DNA of 64,000 nt, taken from NCBI GenBank assembly GCA_964562155.1, contig CAZLRU010000003.1, forward strand, positions 15,588 through 79,587, written 5' to 3'. Below, one piece after another: positions 15,475-25,360 of the stretch. The notes beneath the pieces are model-generated. The model saw only the letters and a program-made list of their open reading frames with translations. It was not told the DNA's origin and ran no database searches. Both the position numbers and the translations under genes were made by a program. The DNA comes from JAGOUY01 sp964562155. Lineage in GTDB: Bacteria; Patescibacteriota; Patescibacteriia; 2-12-FULL-60-25. Numbering within the stretch: the first letter of the stretch is position 1; every line of letters begins with the position of its first letter.

Positions 15475-17109
15475 TTAAGGTTTTGTCGAGGTAGGAGCGG
15501 CGTTTTGGCCTTGTTCTGAGAATTTATAGAGGTAAATACCAGCTGGATCGAATATTTTTAGCGTAGTTATAGGCTCTCCTTGGCTAAAAAAGACGTACGG
15601 GTCCACTCCCCACGAGGGGCCAAACTTCCCAAAGATGACTTTATAAAAATCTGATACATATCCAATATCCTGCTCATGGATATACGCAAGGAGGTTGCGC
15701 TGTTTGAGATAGGGATAGACTCGATTATTCACCAAACCGTCCAGGTTTATAACCTGATGTCGGCTTAGAAATGCCTGAATCCCGCTATTAAAAACACCAA
15801 TCCTTGAGCCCAAGGGCAGCTCCCGATTCATCCATGTGGCCGCTTGGATAAACTCTTCCTGATTAGCATAGCGTACAAAAGCTTCTTTGTAGCCAATCCA
15901 AATCCAACTACACAGCAAGAGAGCAACAATGGGCACCAGCCATTTTATTTTGACCGCGTTCAGATACGTCGATGCAGACGAACGGTGGTATAGGTAAGCG
16001 AGCGCAATCCAAACCAGGATATGTAGATGCGTAAAATACCAACTTCTGATAGACCAGCGTAAGCAGACCTCAACAAAGAAATAGATCCCTCCCGCTAAGA
16101 ATACTGAGGGCAGAATATGTGACCACTGGTCTTTTTTTTCATCCGTAACAATAGACTGTTTCTTCATCAAATAGGCAGCCACGCATAGGCCAAGCACCAA
16201 GAAGATGAGCCAAGGATAGATTGCTTGATCAAAGAACGCTTGCAACCCGTAAATCGTCGTTGAGTACGTTGCCTTTAAAAAAACAAAGGGCCAGGCGCGT
16301 CCAACATTCACCGTCGATGAAATAAATACGCGTTGATACTGAGCGAGGGTATAAGCCGCTCCGCTTACCTGTACGATGGTACCAAAGGTTGAGAGGTTCC
16401 AAAGGAGCCATGGGAGCAATACAAGTCCCGTCCCAAGCGCTAAGCGAATCCCATCCTTCAGGAATGTTTGGCGACGTAGGTAGAGTTGATAACCAACAAG
16501 GAACGCGTAATAAATAATAAAATCCGTTCTCGCAAGCAACATAAGCCCCCCCATAACACCCAGTACAAAGAGGTAGGTCGTTGAAGTATTTTCTTTCCAC
16601 TTCGCGAGCATCCAGACAAACATGGTCAGACAAAAAATAGCTAGGCTCGTTTCTAACCCGTTGATAGATTCGGTAATGACAAATGGATTTAAAAACCAAG
16701 CAGCAAAAATAACTCCCCGTATAGCACGATGAGGAATGAATAGTCGTAGCAACTTAAAAAGGAACCCGGCAGACACGAGATACAGAGCAGCCGCTACAAG
16801 TAGAGCGACTTGAATGGCATACAACTCAGAAGGGAGATACCGAAACAATGGCACGAGCAACACCATCCAAAGAGGGTGATAGCCGTTTGTCGGCGCGAGT
16901 CCATCGAACGTTGACCCAGCGCCGTGCGCGATGTGTTTTGCGATTTGAAAATAGTAGAAGGCATCATCCGGCAAGATCGTGACGATGAGTGTTGATAACG
17001 GCTGAAGCACGAGATAAAGAGCAAGAGCACCGTAGACAAGAGCAAAGAACCAGAAAATCATCATTTCACTCTGACACTGCTTAGCAACCCAAGAACGAAG
17101 AGAGGTCAT
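15475..17109 (-). CDS. GT39-like membrane glycosyltransferase (GT-C fold)
   Basis: 544 residues with about ten to twelve membrane helices. The first large loop has the acidic pair ILPDDAFYYFQIAKHI and then PTNGYHPLW, a pattern shared by GT-C proteins that take polyprenyl-phosphate sugars. The last 130 residues are a soluble domain outside the membrane. It follows the GT4 gene by three bases and ends the minus-strand operon that starts at 23740. The 85-base spacer after it marks the edge of the GC-rich island. Fold class good, reaction unknown. Confidence 0.75.
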   Translation of the reverse strand: MTSLRSWVAKQCQSEMMIFWFFALVYGALALYLVLQPLSTLIVTILPDDAFYYFQIAKHIAHGAGSTFDGLAPTNGYHPLWMVLLVPLFRYLPSELYAIQVALLVAAALYLVSAGFLFKLLRLFIPHRAIRGVIFAAWFLNPFVITESINGLETSLAIFCLTMFVWMLAKWKENTSTTYLFVLGVMGGLMLLARTDFIIYYAFLVGYQLYLRRQTFLKDGIRLALGTGLVLLPWLLWNLSTFGTIVQVSGAAYTLAQYQRVFISSTVNVGRAWPFVFLKATYSTTIYGLQAFFDQAIYPWLIFLVLGLCVAAYLMKKQSIVTDEKKDQWSHILPSVFLAGGIYFFVEVCLRWSIRSWYFTHLHILVWIALAYLYHRSSASTYLNAVKIKWLVPIVALLLCSWIWIGYKEAFVRYANQEEFIQAATWMNRELPLGSRIGVFNSGIQAFLSRHQVINLDGLVNNRVYPYLKQRNLLAYIHEQDIGYVSDFYKVIFGKFGPSWGVDPYVFFSQGEPITTLKIFDPAGIYLYKFSEQGQNAAPTSTKP

Positions 17110-17112
17110 ACT

Positions 17113-18267
17113 TTATAATAAAGAGAGAGAACGCTTATAAACCTCCACCGTTTTTGCAACCACAATACCCCAATCTAACTGCTCACACGCATACACACGC
17201 GCGCGCTCACAACGCTCATGAGCCCGCTCTTCTAGAGCGTCACACACCCTTTCCGCCAATGCCTGATACCGATCCATCGGCAACTCATCCGGCGCGGTAT
17301 AGTCGCAGGATTCCCACGGAACAATTTTTACCAACCACCCCCGTTCTTCGTTCTTACCAAGCAACTCGATCAATCCACCCACGCGACTCGCGACCACTTT
17401 TTTTCCCATCGCCATCATCTCAGCGCAAGCGATACTGGTTGATTCGGCTGTGGAAGGAAAGACAACAACATCTGCACGCTTGGCAATTTGAGGGACCTGC
17501 ACATTTGGTAACGCGCCCAAAAAGAGACAGGCCTCGAAGACACCTAGGGACTTAGCACGCGCCTCTAAAGACTCCCGCATGCGTCCATCCCCAATCATCA
17601 CAAGCTTCGCTTGCGGGAACCGTTTTAAGATACATGGCAACGCAGAAATAATATAATGGATTCCGTTTTTAGGAACCAACCGTCGGACGGTAAGGATCAT
17701 TGGATGCGCATCATCAAAACGCGCATCCGTCGCAGCCACCACGCGGTCCTCGGCGAAGGCCTGCGTATCCAGCCCATTAGGAATAAGGGTCATCGGGCGC
17801 GAGCTATATCGCTGACAGACCTGAGCCAGATCTTCGCTCGTCGAAATAACCTGAGTCGCAAACCACAAGGAAAGCGTGCGATAGAGTTTATGCACCTGGG
17901 TGTAGAACCATGGATTATCCGGGATATCCAACAACCCAAGGCCATGCAAGGTCATAATGCACGGCTTTCTTCGTAATCGCGCCACAAGACCCACGAGGAC
18001 GCCTAGGCGATAGGGGTTATGAACATGAAACAGCTCCACATCCGCCGAGTGCTGCCAGATGCGCTTGAGCATGGCGGGCGCGCGCTTAAGACTCCAGGTG
18101 TCACGCAAAACAGGATACTGCACATCTTCGACCGCTGATTTTGGGTCGGTCACAAACAATGTGACTTCATGACCAAGGGCACGTAATCGTTTTTGCAATT
18201 CAAAAACATGCACCTCTGCTCCACCAACGAGGGGAAGATACGTATCTCCGGACATGAAAATCTTCAT
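17113..18267 (-). CDS. Glycosyltransferase family 4
   Basis: 384 residues, GT-B fold. The N-terminal domain opens with the usual glycine-rich loop (YLPLVGGAEVHVFELQKRL). The C-terminal nucleotide-sugar domain has TVRRLVPKNGIHYII, then the donor-site segment VVFPSTAESTSIACAEMMAMG, where the usual E-x7-E is read as ESTSIACAE. It transfers a sugar from a nucleotide donor to the growing lipid-linked glycan in the cytoplasm. It overlaps the upstream membrane gene by four bases and is followed three bases later by another GT-C gene. Confidence 0.9.
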   Translation of the reverse strand: MKIFMSGDTYLPLVGGAEVHVFELQKRLRALGHEVTLFVTDPKSAVEDVQYPVLRDTWSLKRAPAMLKRIWQHSADVELFHVHNPYRLGVLVGLVARLRRKPCIMTLHGLGLLDIPDNPWFYTQVHKLYRTLSLWFATQVISTSEDLAQVCQRYSSRPMTLIPNGLDTQAFAEDRVVAATDARFDDAHPMILTVRRLVPKNGIHYIISALPCILKRFPQAKLVMIGDGRMRESLEARAKSLGVFEACLFLGALPNVQVPQIAKRADVVVFPSTAESTSIACAEMMAMGKKVVASRVGGLIELLGKNEERGWLVKIVPWESCDYTAPDELPMDRYQALAERVCDALEERAHERCERARVYACEQLDWGIVVAKTVEVYKRSLSLL

Positions 18268-19613
18268 ACGTGTGTCTGTTTACATCTTTGTCTCAGCTCA
18301 CGAACGAGCATCCACCCAATTGCTGCCCACAGCCAAGGCTGAACAGGCGCACCGTAGCGGATAATGGCATCGAAGGGAATATGAGCAAGTGTAAGCGCTA
18401 AAAACATCCATCCGGGCACCCAGAGCCAACCATTTATCCTCCAGCCCGAATAGAGGGCGTACACAAGCATTGACCAGAACAAAAGCTGAGTAAGATGAGC
18501 CAATGCAAGAACGAGCTGTTTTATAAAGGTGAGCCGGCCTGCCATCCAAGCAGGATAGAAGGTGTTCTCAATAGAAAAATTCGGTGAACCGGGAGACGGG
18601 AGAGCCCAGAGACGCAGAACCTCTATGGGGGTCCAGGCAATATATCCAACCACCATTCTTGGACTTGAGGTGATTGCGTCAAGCGCTTCACGGCGCAATT
18701 GACGATCAACATCAGCAGCGGACTGATTCCTCTGTTCTGATAATTGCCTGTACCGATCCCACGTAACCACCCACTGATCTTCCCCCAGGATTGGCCTTAA
18801 CCCGAGTGAAGCGCTGGCGACGTGACTAGAGACAACGGACACGATGCTCGCCCCCAATCGAGACAATGGTTCGCGCGCCTTTACCATGCGGGCATAGAAC
18901 TGAATCCCCGAGCGACCCGAGACGGTCCACTCATGAAACCGCACTCCGTTGCGAATAACCCAAGGGGAGATCATTACCGCCCACGATACACCTAAGAGGA
19001 CAAGAATCTGCATGCGCGGCTTCCACTTTGGCGATGAAGACATTGCAATAGCAAAAAAGAGCACAGGTGGGATGAATGCCATATTGAACCGCGTCAGAAC
19101 CAGGGCAGCACTCGCAAGCACCAAGAGTCCGTACCAATACCAAGCCCGTTTTAAGAAGCAGCGAATAGCGAACCATCCTACGAGAGTAACAAGAAATCCG
19201 GTAAATGCTTCGCTGTAATGACTAGCGGCATAGACAGCATATCCATAAGCAAGCACTGCTCCCCAGGCTGCACCAAGAGCACCCTCGTTCGATGACACGC
19301 TTCGAAACACATCTCCAACCATCCAGACAACAACCCCGGCGAGGAACACTTGAAGCCACAATATAGAGCCCGCACTTCCTCCGAGCCCATAGACAACCGC
19401 TCGTAAAACCGGGTAACCGGGTTCGCGAGACATGGTGAGCAAGCCATCAAAACGATATCCCCGCCCCTCAACTAAACTGTGCGCAATCTGGTCATATTCA
19501 AATGCATCCTTGCGAATTTCGCCAGGTTGACGATACACAAACCATCCCGCCAAGCACATCGCAACGAGAGAAGGAATGAGTAATGAAAGATACCAGGGAC
19601 GCGAGAGCGTCAT
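18264..19613 (-). CDS. GT39/ArnT-like membrane glycosyltransferase (GT-C fold)
   Basis: 449 residues, same length as the 5639-6988 gene and similar in layout: short N-terminus, first helix, then the loop DAFEYDQIAHSLVEG and SREPGYPVLRAVV, the PGYP signature of this group. About ten membrane helices follow. The protein probably adds a sugar from a polyprenyl-phosphate donor at the outer face. Starts four bases after the GT2 gene and overlaps the next GT4 by four bases, so translation is likely coupled. Confidence 0.8.
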   Translation of the reverse strand: MTLSRPWYLSLLIPSLVAMCLAGWFVYRQPGEIRKDAFEYDQIAHSLVEGRGYRFDGLLTMSREPGYPVLRAVVYGLGGSAGSILWLQVFLAGVVVWMVGDVFRSVSSNEGALGAAWGAVLAYGYAVYAASHYSEAFTGFLVTLVGWFAIRCFLKRAWYWYGLLVLASAALVLTRFNMAFIPPVLFFAIAMSSSPKWKPRMQILVLLGVSWAVMISPWVIRNGVRFHEWTVSGRSGIQFYARMVKAREPLSRLGASIVSVVSSHVASASLGLRPILGEDQWVVTWDRYRQLSEQRNQSAADVDRQLRREALDAITSSPRMVVGYIAWTPIEVLRLWALPSPGSPNFSIENTFYPAWMAGRLTFIKQLVLALAHLTQLLFWSMLVYALYSGWRINGWLWVPGWMFLALTLAHIPFDAIIRYGAPVQPWLWAAIGWMLVRELRQRCKQTHV

Positions 19614-19617
19614 AATA

Positions 19618-20478
19618 TTATGATGAACGTAATCCTTCCATCAGCATCCCTAACGCAAAGATCACGGGAGCGATAATCACCCATCCAATCCCAATCGCGA
19701 AAAGCATTATGCTCCCCAAGAACGCCCCCATAAGACCAACTAAGAGTCCGACACCAATGGCCACAAGCGTACTCAATAGAAATAATTTAATCGGATTATA
19801 CCGTGCAATCACCGAAACAAGAATCTGCGCCGTTCGGAGCGTGTCGCGAACGTGGCGGACTTTTGAGGAACCAATTCTCTTTGCGTACGCGATTGGATGA
19901 TAGCCGACAAAGAGCCCGTTCAAAAAAAAGATAGTGGTGATTGAAGTCGTGAAGGAAAATCCCAAACAGGTATGAGGGAGGTATGGGAGAATCGCTGAAC
20001 GCTTGAAGGCGCGTAAGCCGGAATTCACATCGGGGATCGAACGGCCGGAAACATACTCCGCCAACCAACGAAACACGATACGAGCCGGATATTTCCACCA
20101 ACCGCGGCGATACTCGGTCCCCTGACGCGCACCAACCGCCATATGAAATCCCTGCTCTTGCACCATACTGATCAACAGTGGCAATTCTTCAACTGGATAT
20201 GTTCCGTCTGCATCCGTAATTGCGACAAGCTCGTGACGAGCGGCGGTGATCCCGTGCTGCAATGATAAACCGTAGCCTCCGTTAGTTGGGTGACGGAGCA
20301 CGTGCGCACCTGAACGACGTGCAATATCAGCGGTACCATCCTTACTTCCATCATCAACCACGATCAACTCCATCTCCCACCCCGCCTGCTGAGCAACCGC
20401 CTGCAAACGATGAATGGTTGCCTCGATCCCACCCGCTTCATTATAGGCTGGAATCACGATAGAAACTGATAAAGACAT
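19618..20478 (-). CDS. GT2 glycosyltransferase with C-terminal membrane helices, DPM1/polyprenyl-phosphate type
   Basis: 286 residues from the ATG at 20478; a GTG at 20505 would add nine residues and overlap the radical SAM gene by 22 bases. GT-A motifs: IVIPAYNEAGG, VVDDGSKDGTA, then ITDADGTYP, and NSGLRAFKR. Two hydrophobic helices near the end (about 225-285) anchor it. Such enzymes make polyprenyl-phosphate sugars, the donors of the GT-C enzymes next to it. This pairing supports the idea of one donor-making and several donor-using enzymes in this operon. Sugar unknown. Confidence 0.87.
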   Translation of the reverse strand: MSLSVSIVIPAYNEAGGIEATIHRLQAVAQQAGWEMELIVVDDGSKDGTADIARRSGAHVLRHPTNGGYGLSLQHGITAARHELVAITDADGTYPVEELPLLISMVQEQGFHMAVGARQGTEYRRGWWKYPARIVFRWLAEYVSGRSIPDVNSGLRAFKRSAILPYLPHTCLGFSFTTSITTIFFLNGLFVGYHPIAYAKRIGSSKVRHVRDTLRTAQILVSVIARYNPIKLFLLSTLVAIGVGLLVGLMGAFLGSIMLFAIGIGWVIIAPVIFALGMLMEGLRSS

Positions 20479-20483
20479 AGGCG

Positions 20484-21986
20484 TTATCCAAAAATAAGCT
20501 CCCACCCCTCTTTTAACTGAGAGGAGAGTTGATACCAGGTTTTCGTGGTGAATAAGCGACGCAAGAGATAACTGGGACGCAGATAAAATGTACGAATTGC
20601 GCTCCGTTGCAAAGCAAAAATCGTTTCATTAGGTAATAGAGTTTCGTCTTTTTCTTCTTCTAGCCAGGCCGGCTGAGTACGCGATGAATCAAATTCCATA
20701 CGGGTTAGATCGAGCGTTCCCTGCTCTTTCATAAGACCACGAAACGTGGTTCCAAAGCGAGGAGTGGCAATATTAAAAGAAGCGTAATCGAGTGGAAGCT
20801 GACGTGCGTATGCAATTGTTTGTCGGATTGATTCTTCCGATTCACCGGGTAGTCCTAAAACGAAGGTGCCAACAGACTTCATCCCGATAGCACGCGTAAG
20901 GTTTAATGCCACCTCCATCTGAGAACGCTTCGTGTTCTTTTTATATTTCTTTAATATTTCTTCATTGGCCGACTCTAGCCCCACCATAATCGTATGACAA
21001 CCCGCCTCATAGATCGCCCGCAAAAATTCTTCGTTCACGAGATCAACGCGTGACCAACACGTCCAACGCAATTCCGGAACCTCTGTTTTTATTCGCTTCA
21101 ATAACTCCTGTGTTCTTACTCGATTCACCCCGAAGGTCTGATCACGAAAAAAAACTTCGTGAACTCCAAGACTACGTAGGAGCCGTAGCTCATCCATGAC
21201 CGTATCAAGATCGCGGAGCTTGTAGCCCGTTGTACTCATGGGACAAAACGTACAAGAAAATGGGCAACCAAAGTCCGTGAGGACCGTGGCCCACAGACGC
21301 TGCTCGGAAAAGGGAAAGCGATACTTCGCGATCGGCCACAAATCCCAACGAGGGATAGGCATGGCGTAAAACCCATGACCGTGTTTTTCTGGGCCCGCTA
21401 ACACACGTTTATCGGCACTCTGGTAGATAATATTGTCAAAGATGCGATCCTCAGACCGCTTTAACCAATCAGTCAGGTCACTCGTTGAAAAATCTGTGAG
21501 AATCGCATCACAGAACGAATGGAGACGTAGCCCATCTTCACGAATCTCACGATAAACGTCGCCCGAACCAATAAATACGGTCTTCGGCAAACGGCGCTTA
21601 AGCTCCGTTAAAAAGGCGATATCTTCTGAATAGGAAGGAGAAGCGATGAGATAAACGACGTAATCCGGAGCAAAGCCAGTTACACGCTCCCAAACATTCT
21701 CGCTCGACATCCCTTCTGCGATTGCATCCACGCAATCCAGGTAATATCCAGCACGATCAAGAACGCCGGATAGGTAAACAAGATCCACAGGATGATAGTA
21801 GTAATTTGCCTTGGAAACCAGGGTGCAAAAATAATCTCGAAAATACTTTTGCGTGCCGGGAGGGTTTAAGAGCGTTATCCGCGGCTTGCGCGCACCTGAA
21901 GCCGCCCCGCTAAAGGTTTTTTGTTTACTCTCGTCAGTAGGCAAATGATGAGTCGGGACAAAGGTTGTGGAAGAGGTGCTATCCAT
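20484..21986 (-). CDS. B12-binding radical SAM protein
   Basis: 500 residues. The N-terminal part (about 35-190) looks like a cobalamin-binding Rossmann domain, with LLNPPGTQ, then DLVYLSGVLDRAGY and VYLIASPSYSED. The radical SAM core (about 225-430) has the CxxxCxxC cluster motif in FGCPFSCTFCPMS and later GLESANEEILKKYKK, typical of B12-dependent radical SAM enzymes. Members methylate or rearrange unreactive carbons, often in lipids or natural products. No SPASM cysteines are seen. It lies two bases after the first gene of the operon. In a glycan operon it may methylate a sugar or the lipid carrier; this is an inference. Confidence 0.88.
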   Translation of the reverse strand: MDSTSSTTFVPTHHLPTDESKQKTFSGAASGARKPRITLLNPPGTQKYFRDYFCTLVSKANYYYHPVDLVYLSGVLDRAGYYLDCVDAIAEGMSSENVWERVTGFAPDYVVYLIASPSYSEDIAFLTELKRRLPKTVFIGSGDVYREIREDGLRLHSFCDAILTDFSTSDLTDWLKRSEDRIFDNIIYQSADKRVLAGPEKHGHGFYAMPIPRWDLWPIAKYRFPFSEQRLWATVLTDFGCPFSCTFCPMSTTGYKLRDLDTVMDELRLLRSLGVHEVFFRDQTFGVNRVRTQELLKRIKTEVPELRWTCWSRVDLVNEEFLRAIYEAGCHTIMVGLESANEEILKKYKKNTKRSQMEVALNLTRAIGMKSVGTFVLGLPGESEESIRQTIAYARQLPLDYASFNIATPRFGTTFRGLMKEQGTLDLTRMEFDSSRTQPAWLEEEKDETLLPNETIFALQRSAIRTFYLRPSYLLRRLFTTKTWYQLSSQLKEGWELIFG

Positions 21987-21988
21987 AG

Positions 21989-23740
21989 CTAGGGCGAGGG
22001 GGGTGAAGGGGGGTGGATACGATAGATCGTATACCAGTCATCTTGATAGATTTTTTGCGCATATCTTAGCCATATTCCTTCTGGCTTATTCGTCCTCAGC
22101 ACTATGTCGTCAACCCGATGAAAAGTCAACTTAGCCTCGGGCGACTGCGCTTGGTAGGCAGAAAACGCTGCCCGCCAATGATTAATATCTGCCGCGGGCA
22201 AGGCGGCACAATCCCCCACCAGATGTCCATAGTAAACAGCGTATAATCGCGAAGAGAGTTCGCAGAGCGTTTGTCGGTCCGACCAATCTGGTTGGTAGGC
22301 ATCACCGTATCGGATCCACAGATCAAAGAAGTAGCGTTCGGCGAGCGCTGGCGTTGAGATCAAATAACCAACGCTGTTTGAGGCTTGGTAGACATTTGTC
22401 TCCGTGTACATTGGAATAAGGTCTGATAGGTCCAATGGAGCATATACAACCTCATCCGCTTTAGCGTTGGCCCGTAAAAAGCTCAATGCTCCGGCGAATG
22501 ACTGTTCCGCATAAGCATCGGTGCGATAGGTTTTATAAAACGCATACTGACGCGCACCACCTATGAGCATCGCGATTAAACAACCCGTCACCATTACTGC
22601 CATCGTTAGTCTGGGGGCACGAGGGTATGCCCAGCTATACAGACGGTCGAGTAGTAATGCACCTATGAGCGCAGAGGCGAAGGGACGAATAAAATACCAA
22701 TGATAGTGGCCCGTTTGAATAACATGCCCCGTGATAAGTTGCTGATTCAAGACGATAAGCCAACTCGCAGCAAGCCATAGCAAAACCCATCGATACCGCG
22801 CCCACGCTCCACGACATAGGCAAAAAAATACAATAAGGGCGGCAACAGCGGTAAAGTTAAGAATAGGGACATGCGAAGAGAGCACGCCAAATCGCATCGT
22901 CAACGCCGGATACCGCACATCATGCGTGAGGCGACGCAGGTTATACAGATACGGGAGAACCAAAATAACACTTGTTCCTGCAACGATGAGGAGGTCTTTC
23001 CAAGGCAGGCGACGATGGCGCGCGACACTAAGCACCCCTATTCCCACCCCTGCAGTCAAGACAATGGTCCATCCATAGATATATGAATAGATCAGCACCA
23101 CACACGCAAGCGCCCCCATCCAAAGACTTTGGCGTTTTTGCTCATCATACCAACGAACAGCATGGTAGAGACCGATCAAGGTAAACAGAACGCTCCAAGC
23201 CGGGTTTATTGGGCGCCCGAATAGCAATCCCTCCGAAGGAACAAAGCCCTGCGTCATGATACGCCAAAGCCACTGAGGCTCACCGATAAGAAATCCTGCG
23301 CACATCATTCCAAAGACGGTAATCAGGGCAACCGATCGATGCTTCACGAACAAGCCTATAAATCGAACAAAAAAGATAAAAACAAGAAACCCAAGCACGA
23401 ACTGAGACACCTGAACCGCTTGGACAGCCGTTATCGATAAGAGAGCTCCCACCCCACCTACCACAAGCTCGGGCAACACAGGCAGAGCATACGGCAGATC
23501 CTTGTTCGGTAAAAATACGTTTCCCAATCCCAGATGCCCTTCCATGACTTCTTTCACACGTGCCGTATAGTGCACCTCCGCATCGTAGGCATGTAGCTCT
23601 ATACCTTTAAATCCAGGATCATGATGAAACAGCCGCGCAGACAAGACACAGAGCACTCCGATCACAACACCCAATACAAGCATGGCTAGCAAGCTTTGCC
23701 TTTCTTTGAACCAGTGTTTCCACGAGATCTGCATGATCAT
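21989..23740 (-). CDS. Large membrane protein, probable GT-C glycosyltransferase
   Basis: 583 residues, first gene of the operon that runs to 15475. About ten to twelve membrane helices from residue 17 to 430, then a soluble tail of about 150 residues. The first loop has acidic residues (ELHAYDAEVHYTARV) in the place where GT-C enzymes keep their catalytic Asp. I do not see a clear PGYP motif, so the family is less certain than for its neighbours. It begins divergently from the plus-strand GT-C gene, with 71 bases between the starts. Confidence 0.65.
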   Translation of the reverse strand: MIMQISWKHWFKERQSLLAMLVLGVVIGVLCVLSARLFHHDPGFKGIELHAYDAEVHYTARVKEVMEGHLGLGNVFLPNKDLPYALPVLPELVVGGVGALLSITAVQAVQVSQFVLGFLVFIFFVRFIGLFVKHRSVALITVFGMMCAGFLIGEPQWLWRIMTQGFVPSEGLLFGRPINPAWSVLFTLIGLYHAVRWYDEQKRQSLWMGALACVVLIYSYIYGWTIVLTAGVGIGVLSVARHRRLPWKDLLIVAGTSVILVLPYLYNLRRLTHDVRYPALTMRFGVLSSHVPILNFTAVAALIVFFCLCRGAWARYRWVLLWLAASWLIVLNQQLITGHVIQTGHYHWYFIRPFASALIGALLLDRLYSWAYPRAPRLTMAVMVTGCLIAMLIGGARQYAFYKTYRTDAYAEQSFAGALSFLRANAKADEVVYAPLDLSDLIPMYTETNVYQASNSVGYLISTPALAERYFFDLWIRYGDAYQPDWSDRQTLCELSSRLYAVYYGHLVGDCAALPAADINHWRAAFSAYQAQSPEAKLTFHRVDDIVLRTNKPEGIWLRYAQKIYQDDWYTIYRIHPPSPPSP

Positions 23741-23811
23741 GTCGGTTACTGAGCAAATAATTCTTGGCTAATCTTTACCCTATTCTCGTCTCGTGCGACT
23801 ATACGCAACGT

Positions 23812-25353
23812 ATGCTCCGATTTTTCTCTCGATTCGTCTGGCCCCTATACCTCCTCATCTTCCTGCTAACAGCTGTTTTTGGAATCGGCGGGATTCGCTT
23901 TGGAAAACATGGAGACGAGCCCAGACTTCTGAATGCTGCCGCTGAATCCGCGCGCACATTACTCCTGCTTCCGCGCTGGTATAACTACCCATCTCTTAGC
24001 TACGACATCGTCGTCGCGAGCGGTCTTCCCGAATGGAAGAGTATCGTTCTTGAAGCGGTCCGTAAAGGCGCATTTTCACCCACCTCCCCCTCTGAAGATC
24101 CGGGAGCCGCGTTTACGCGTCCTGGATTTTTTGAACGCAATCGAATCATCTTCTTCTTTTTGACCTGGATCTCCCTGATCTGGATCTTCCTGGCTGCACG
24201 TAGCGCAACAAAACAACCTTGGGCAGCGGCCTTTGCTTTTTTGCTCGCGGCAAGCTCGTGGGAACTCCAGTACCATGCTCGCTGGATCGCTCCGGACGGG
24301 TTGGTCGTTTCGTTTGGATCACTGAGTTTTGCCGCCCTACTCTGGTTCTTCTCCACTCAACGACAGACATGGTTATGGATCGCAGCGGCCGGTGCCGGAC
24401 TTGCTTGTGGCGCTAAGTATCCCGGTGGTATTTTTCTCGTCCCTGTTTTGATCGCATGCTTAGAGGATGGATCTTCTGCCGCATGGAAGACGCGTATCCG
24501 CTCTTCTATCGTTCATCGACGTTGGCTGGCAACATTCATAATCTTTATCGTGTCTTTTTTTGTGACGACGCCCGGAGCCCTTGTCGATCCGTTTAAATTT
24601 ATCTCCGGCATTTTATTTGAAGTGCGCCACTACCACGAAGCACATGGAGCAAATACCGTTCACTCTGTTTTTGAACACGCTCAGCTCCTGATGCGTTATT
24701 TGGCAACCGTCCTCTTTTCATCGAATCGCTGGATTGGATTGGCCGGATTTAGCACCGTCGTTGTCGGCATGATCGTAAAATGGAAGCACCTTCCATCCAT
24801 CCTTCGAGCTGCACTCTATCTCCCTCCTCTTTTGTACATCGTGTACATGTCCACTCAACACGTCATGATTGTGCGCAATTACTTGCTCCTTCTCCCGTTT
24901 CTCTGTGTCTTTAGTGCCTACGGCATCCAAACTATCTGGGAACATGTAAAAAGACCCCTTCTACGCCTCCTTCTTGTCAGCTTGATTACCTGCAGTGTCG
25001 GATACAATCTTGCTTGGCAATACAAAGCCATGATGACCATTCGTCACCCTGAACAAACAACGTCCAAAGCCCTTGCCGCTCTTCAATCAACCCAGGAACC
25101 CTTTACGCTTTCTTCCCAAGCACAAAGTCTTCTAGGTCCTATCAATGACACACCCTCCCTCTCTGCCCAATGGTATGTTTTTCTTGATCATGAAATAGAC
25201 GAACGCTATCCCGCTAACCACGCAGGCCTCTATCGCGTCTTAGGCGGATCACTGGAATCGAATCCGGATTTTTACCCGACGTTTCTTCCCGGCCCCGTTA
25301 AAGTCATCATGATGAGAGCTGATGTGGCACGCGCCCATCATATTCTTCCTTGA
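23812..25353 (+). CDS. GT39/PMT-like membrane glycosyltransferase (GT-C fold)
   Basis: 513 residues from the ATG at 23812; a TTG at 23764 would add 16 polar residues. First helix at about 8-28, then a loop with the acidic pair GKHGDEPRLLNAAA, the usual catalytic site of PMT-like enzymes. About nine to eleven helices follow. TATACG lies six bases before the ATG. The gene stands alone on the plus strand; its stop is seven bases from the convergent methyltransferase stop. Reaction unknown. Confidence 0.77.
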   Translation: MLRFFSRFVWPLYLLIFLLTAVFGIGGIRFGKHGDEPRLLNAAAESARTLLLLPRWYNYPSLSYDIVVASGLPEWKSIVLEAVRKGAFSPTSPSEDPGAAFTRPGFFERNRIIFFFLTWISLIWIFLAARSATKQPWAAAFAFLLAASSWELQYHARWIAPDGLVVSFGSLSFAALLWFFSTQRQTWLWIAAAGAGLACGAKYPGGIFLVPVLIACLEDGSSAAWKTRIRSSIVHRRWLATFIIFIVSFFVTTPGALVDPFKFISGILFEVRHYHEAHGANTVHSVFEHAQLLMRYLATVLFSSNRWIGLAGFSTVVVGMIVKWKHLPSILRAALYLPPLLYIVYMSTQHVMIVRNYLLLLPFLCVFSAYGIQTIWEHVKRPLLRLLLVSLITCSVGYNLAWQYKAMMTIRHPEQTTSKALAALQSTQEPFTLSSQAQSLLGPINDTPSLSAQWYVFLDHEIDERYPANHAGLYRVLGGSLESNPDFYPTFLPGPVKVIMMRADVARAHHILP

Positions 25354-25360
25354 ACCCTGC

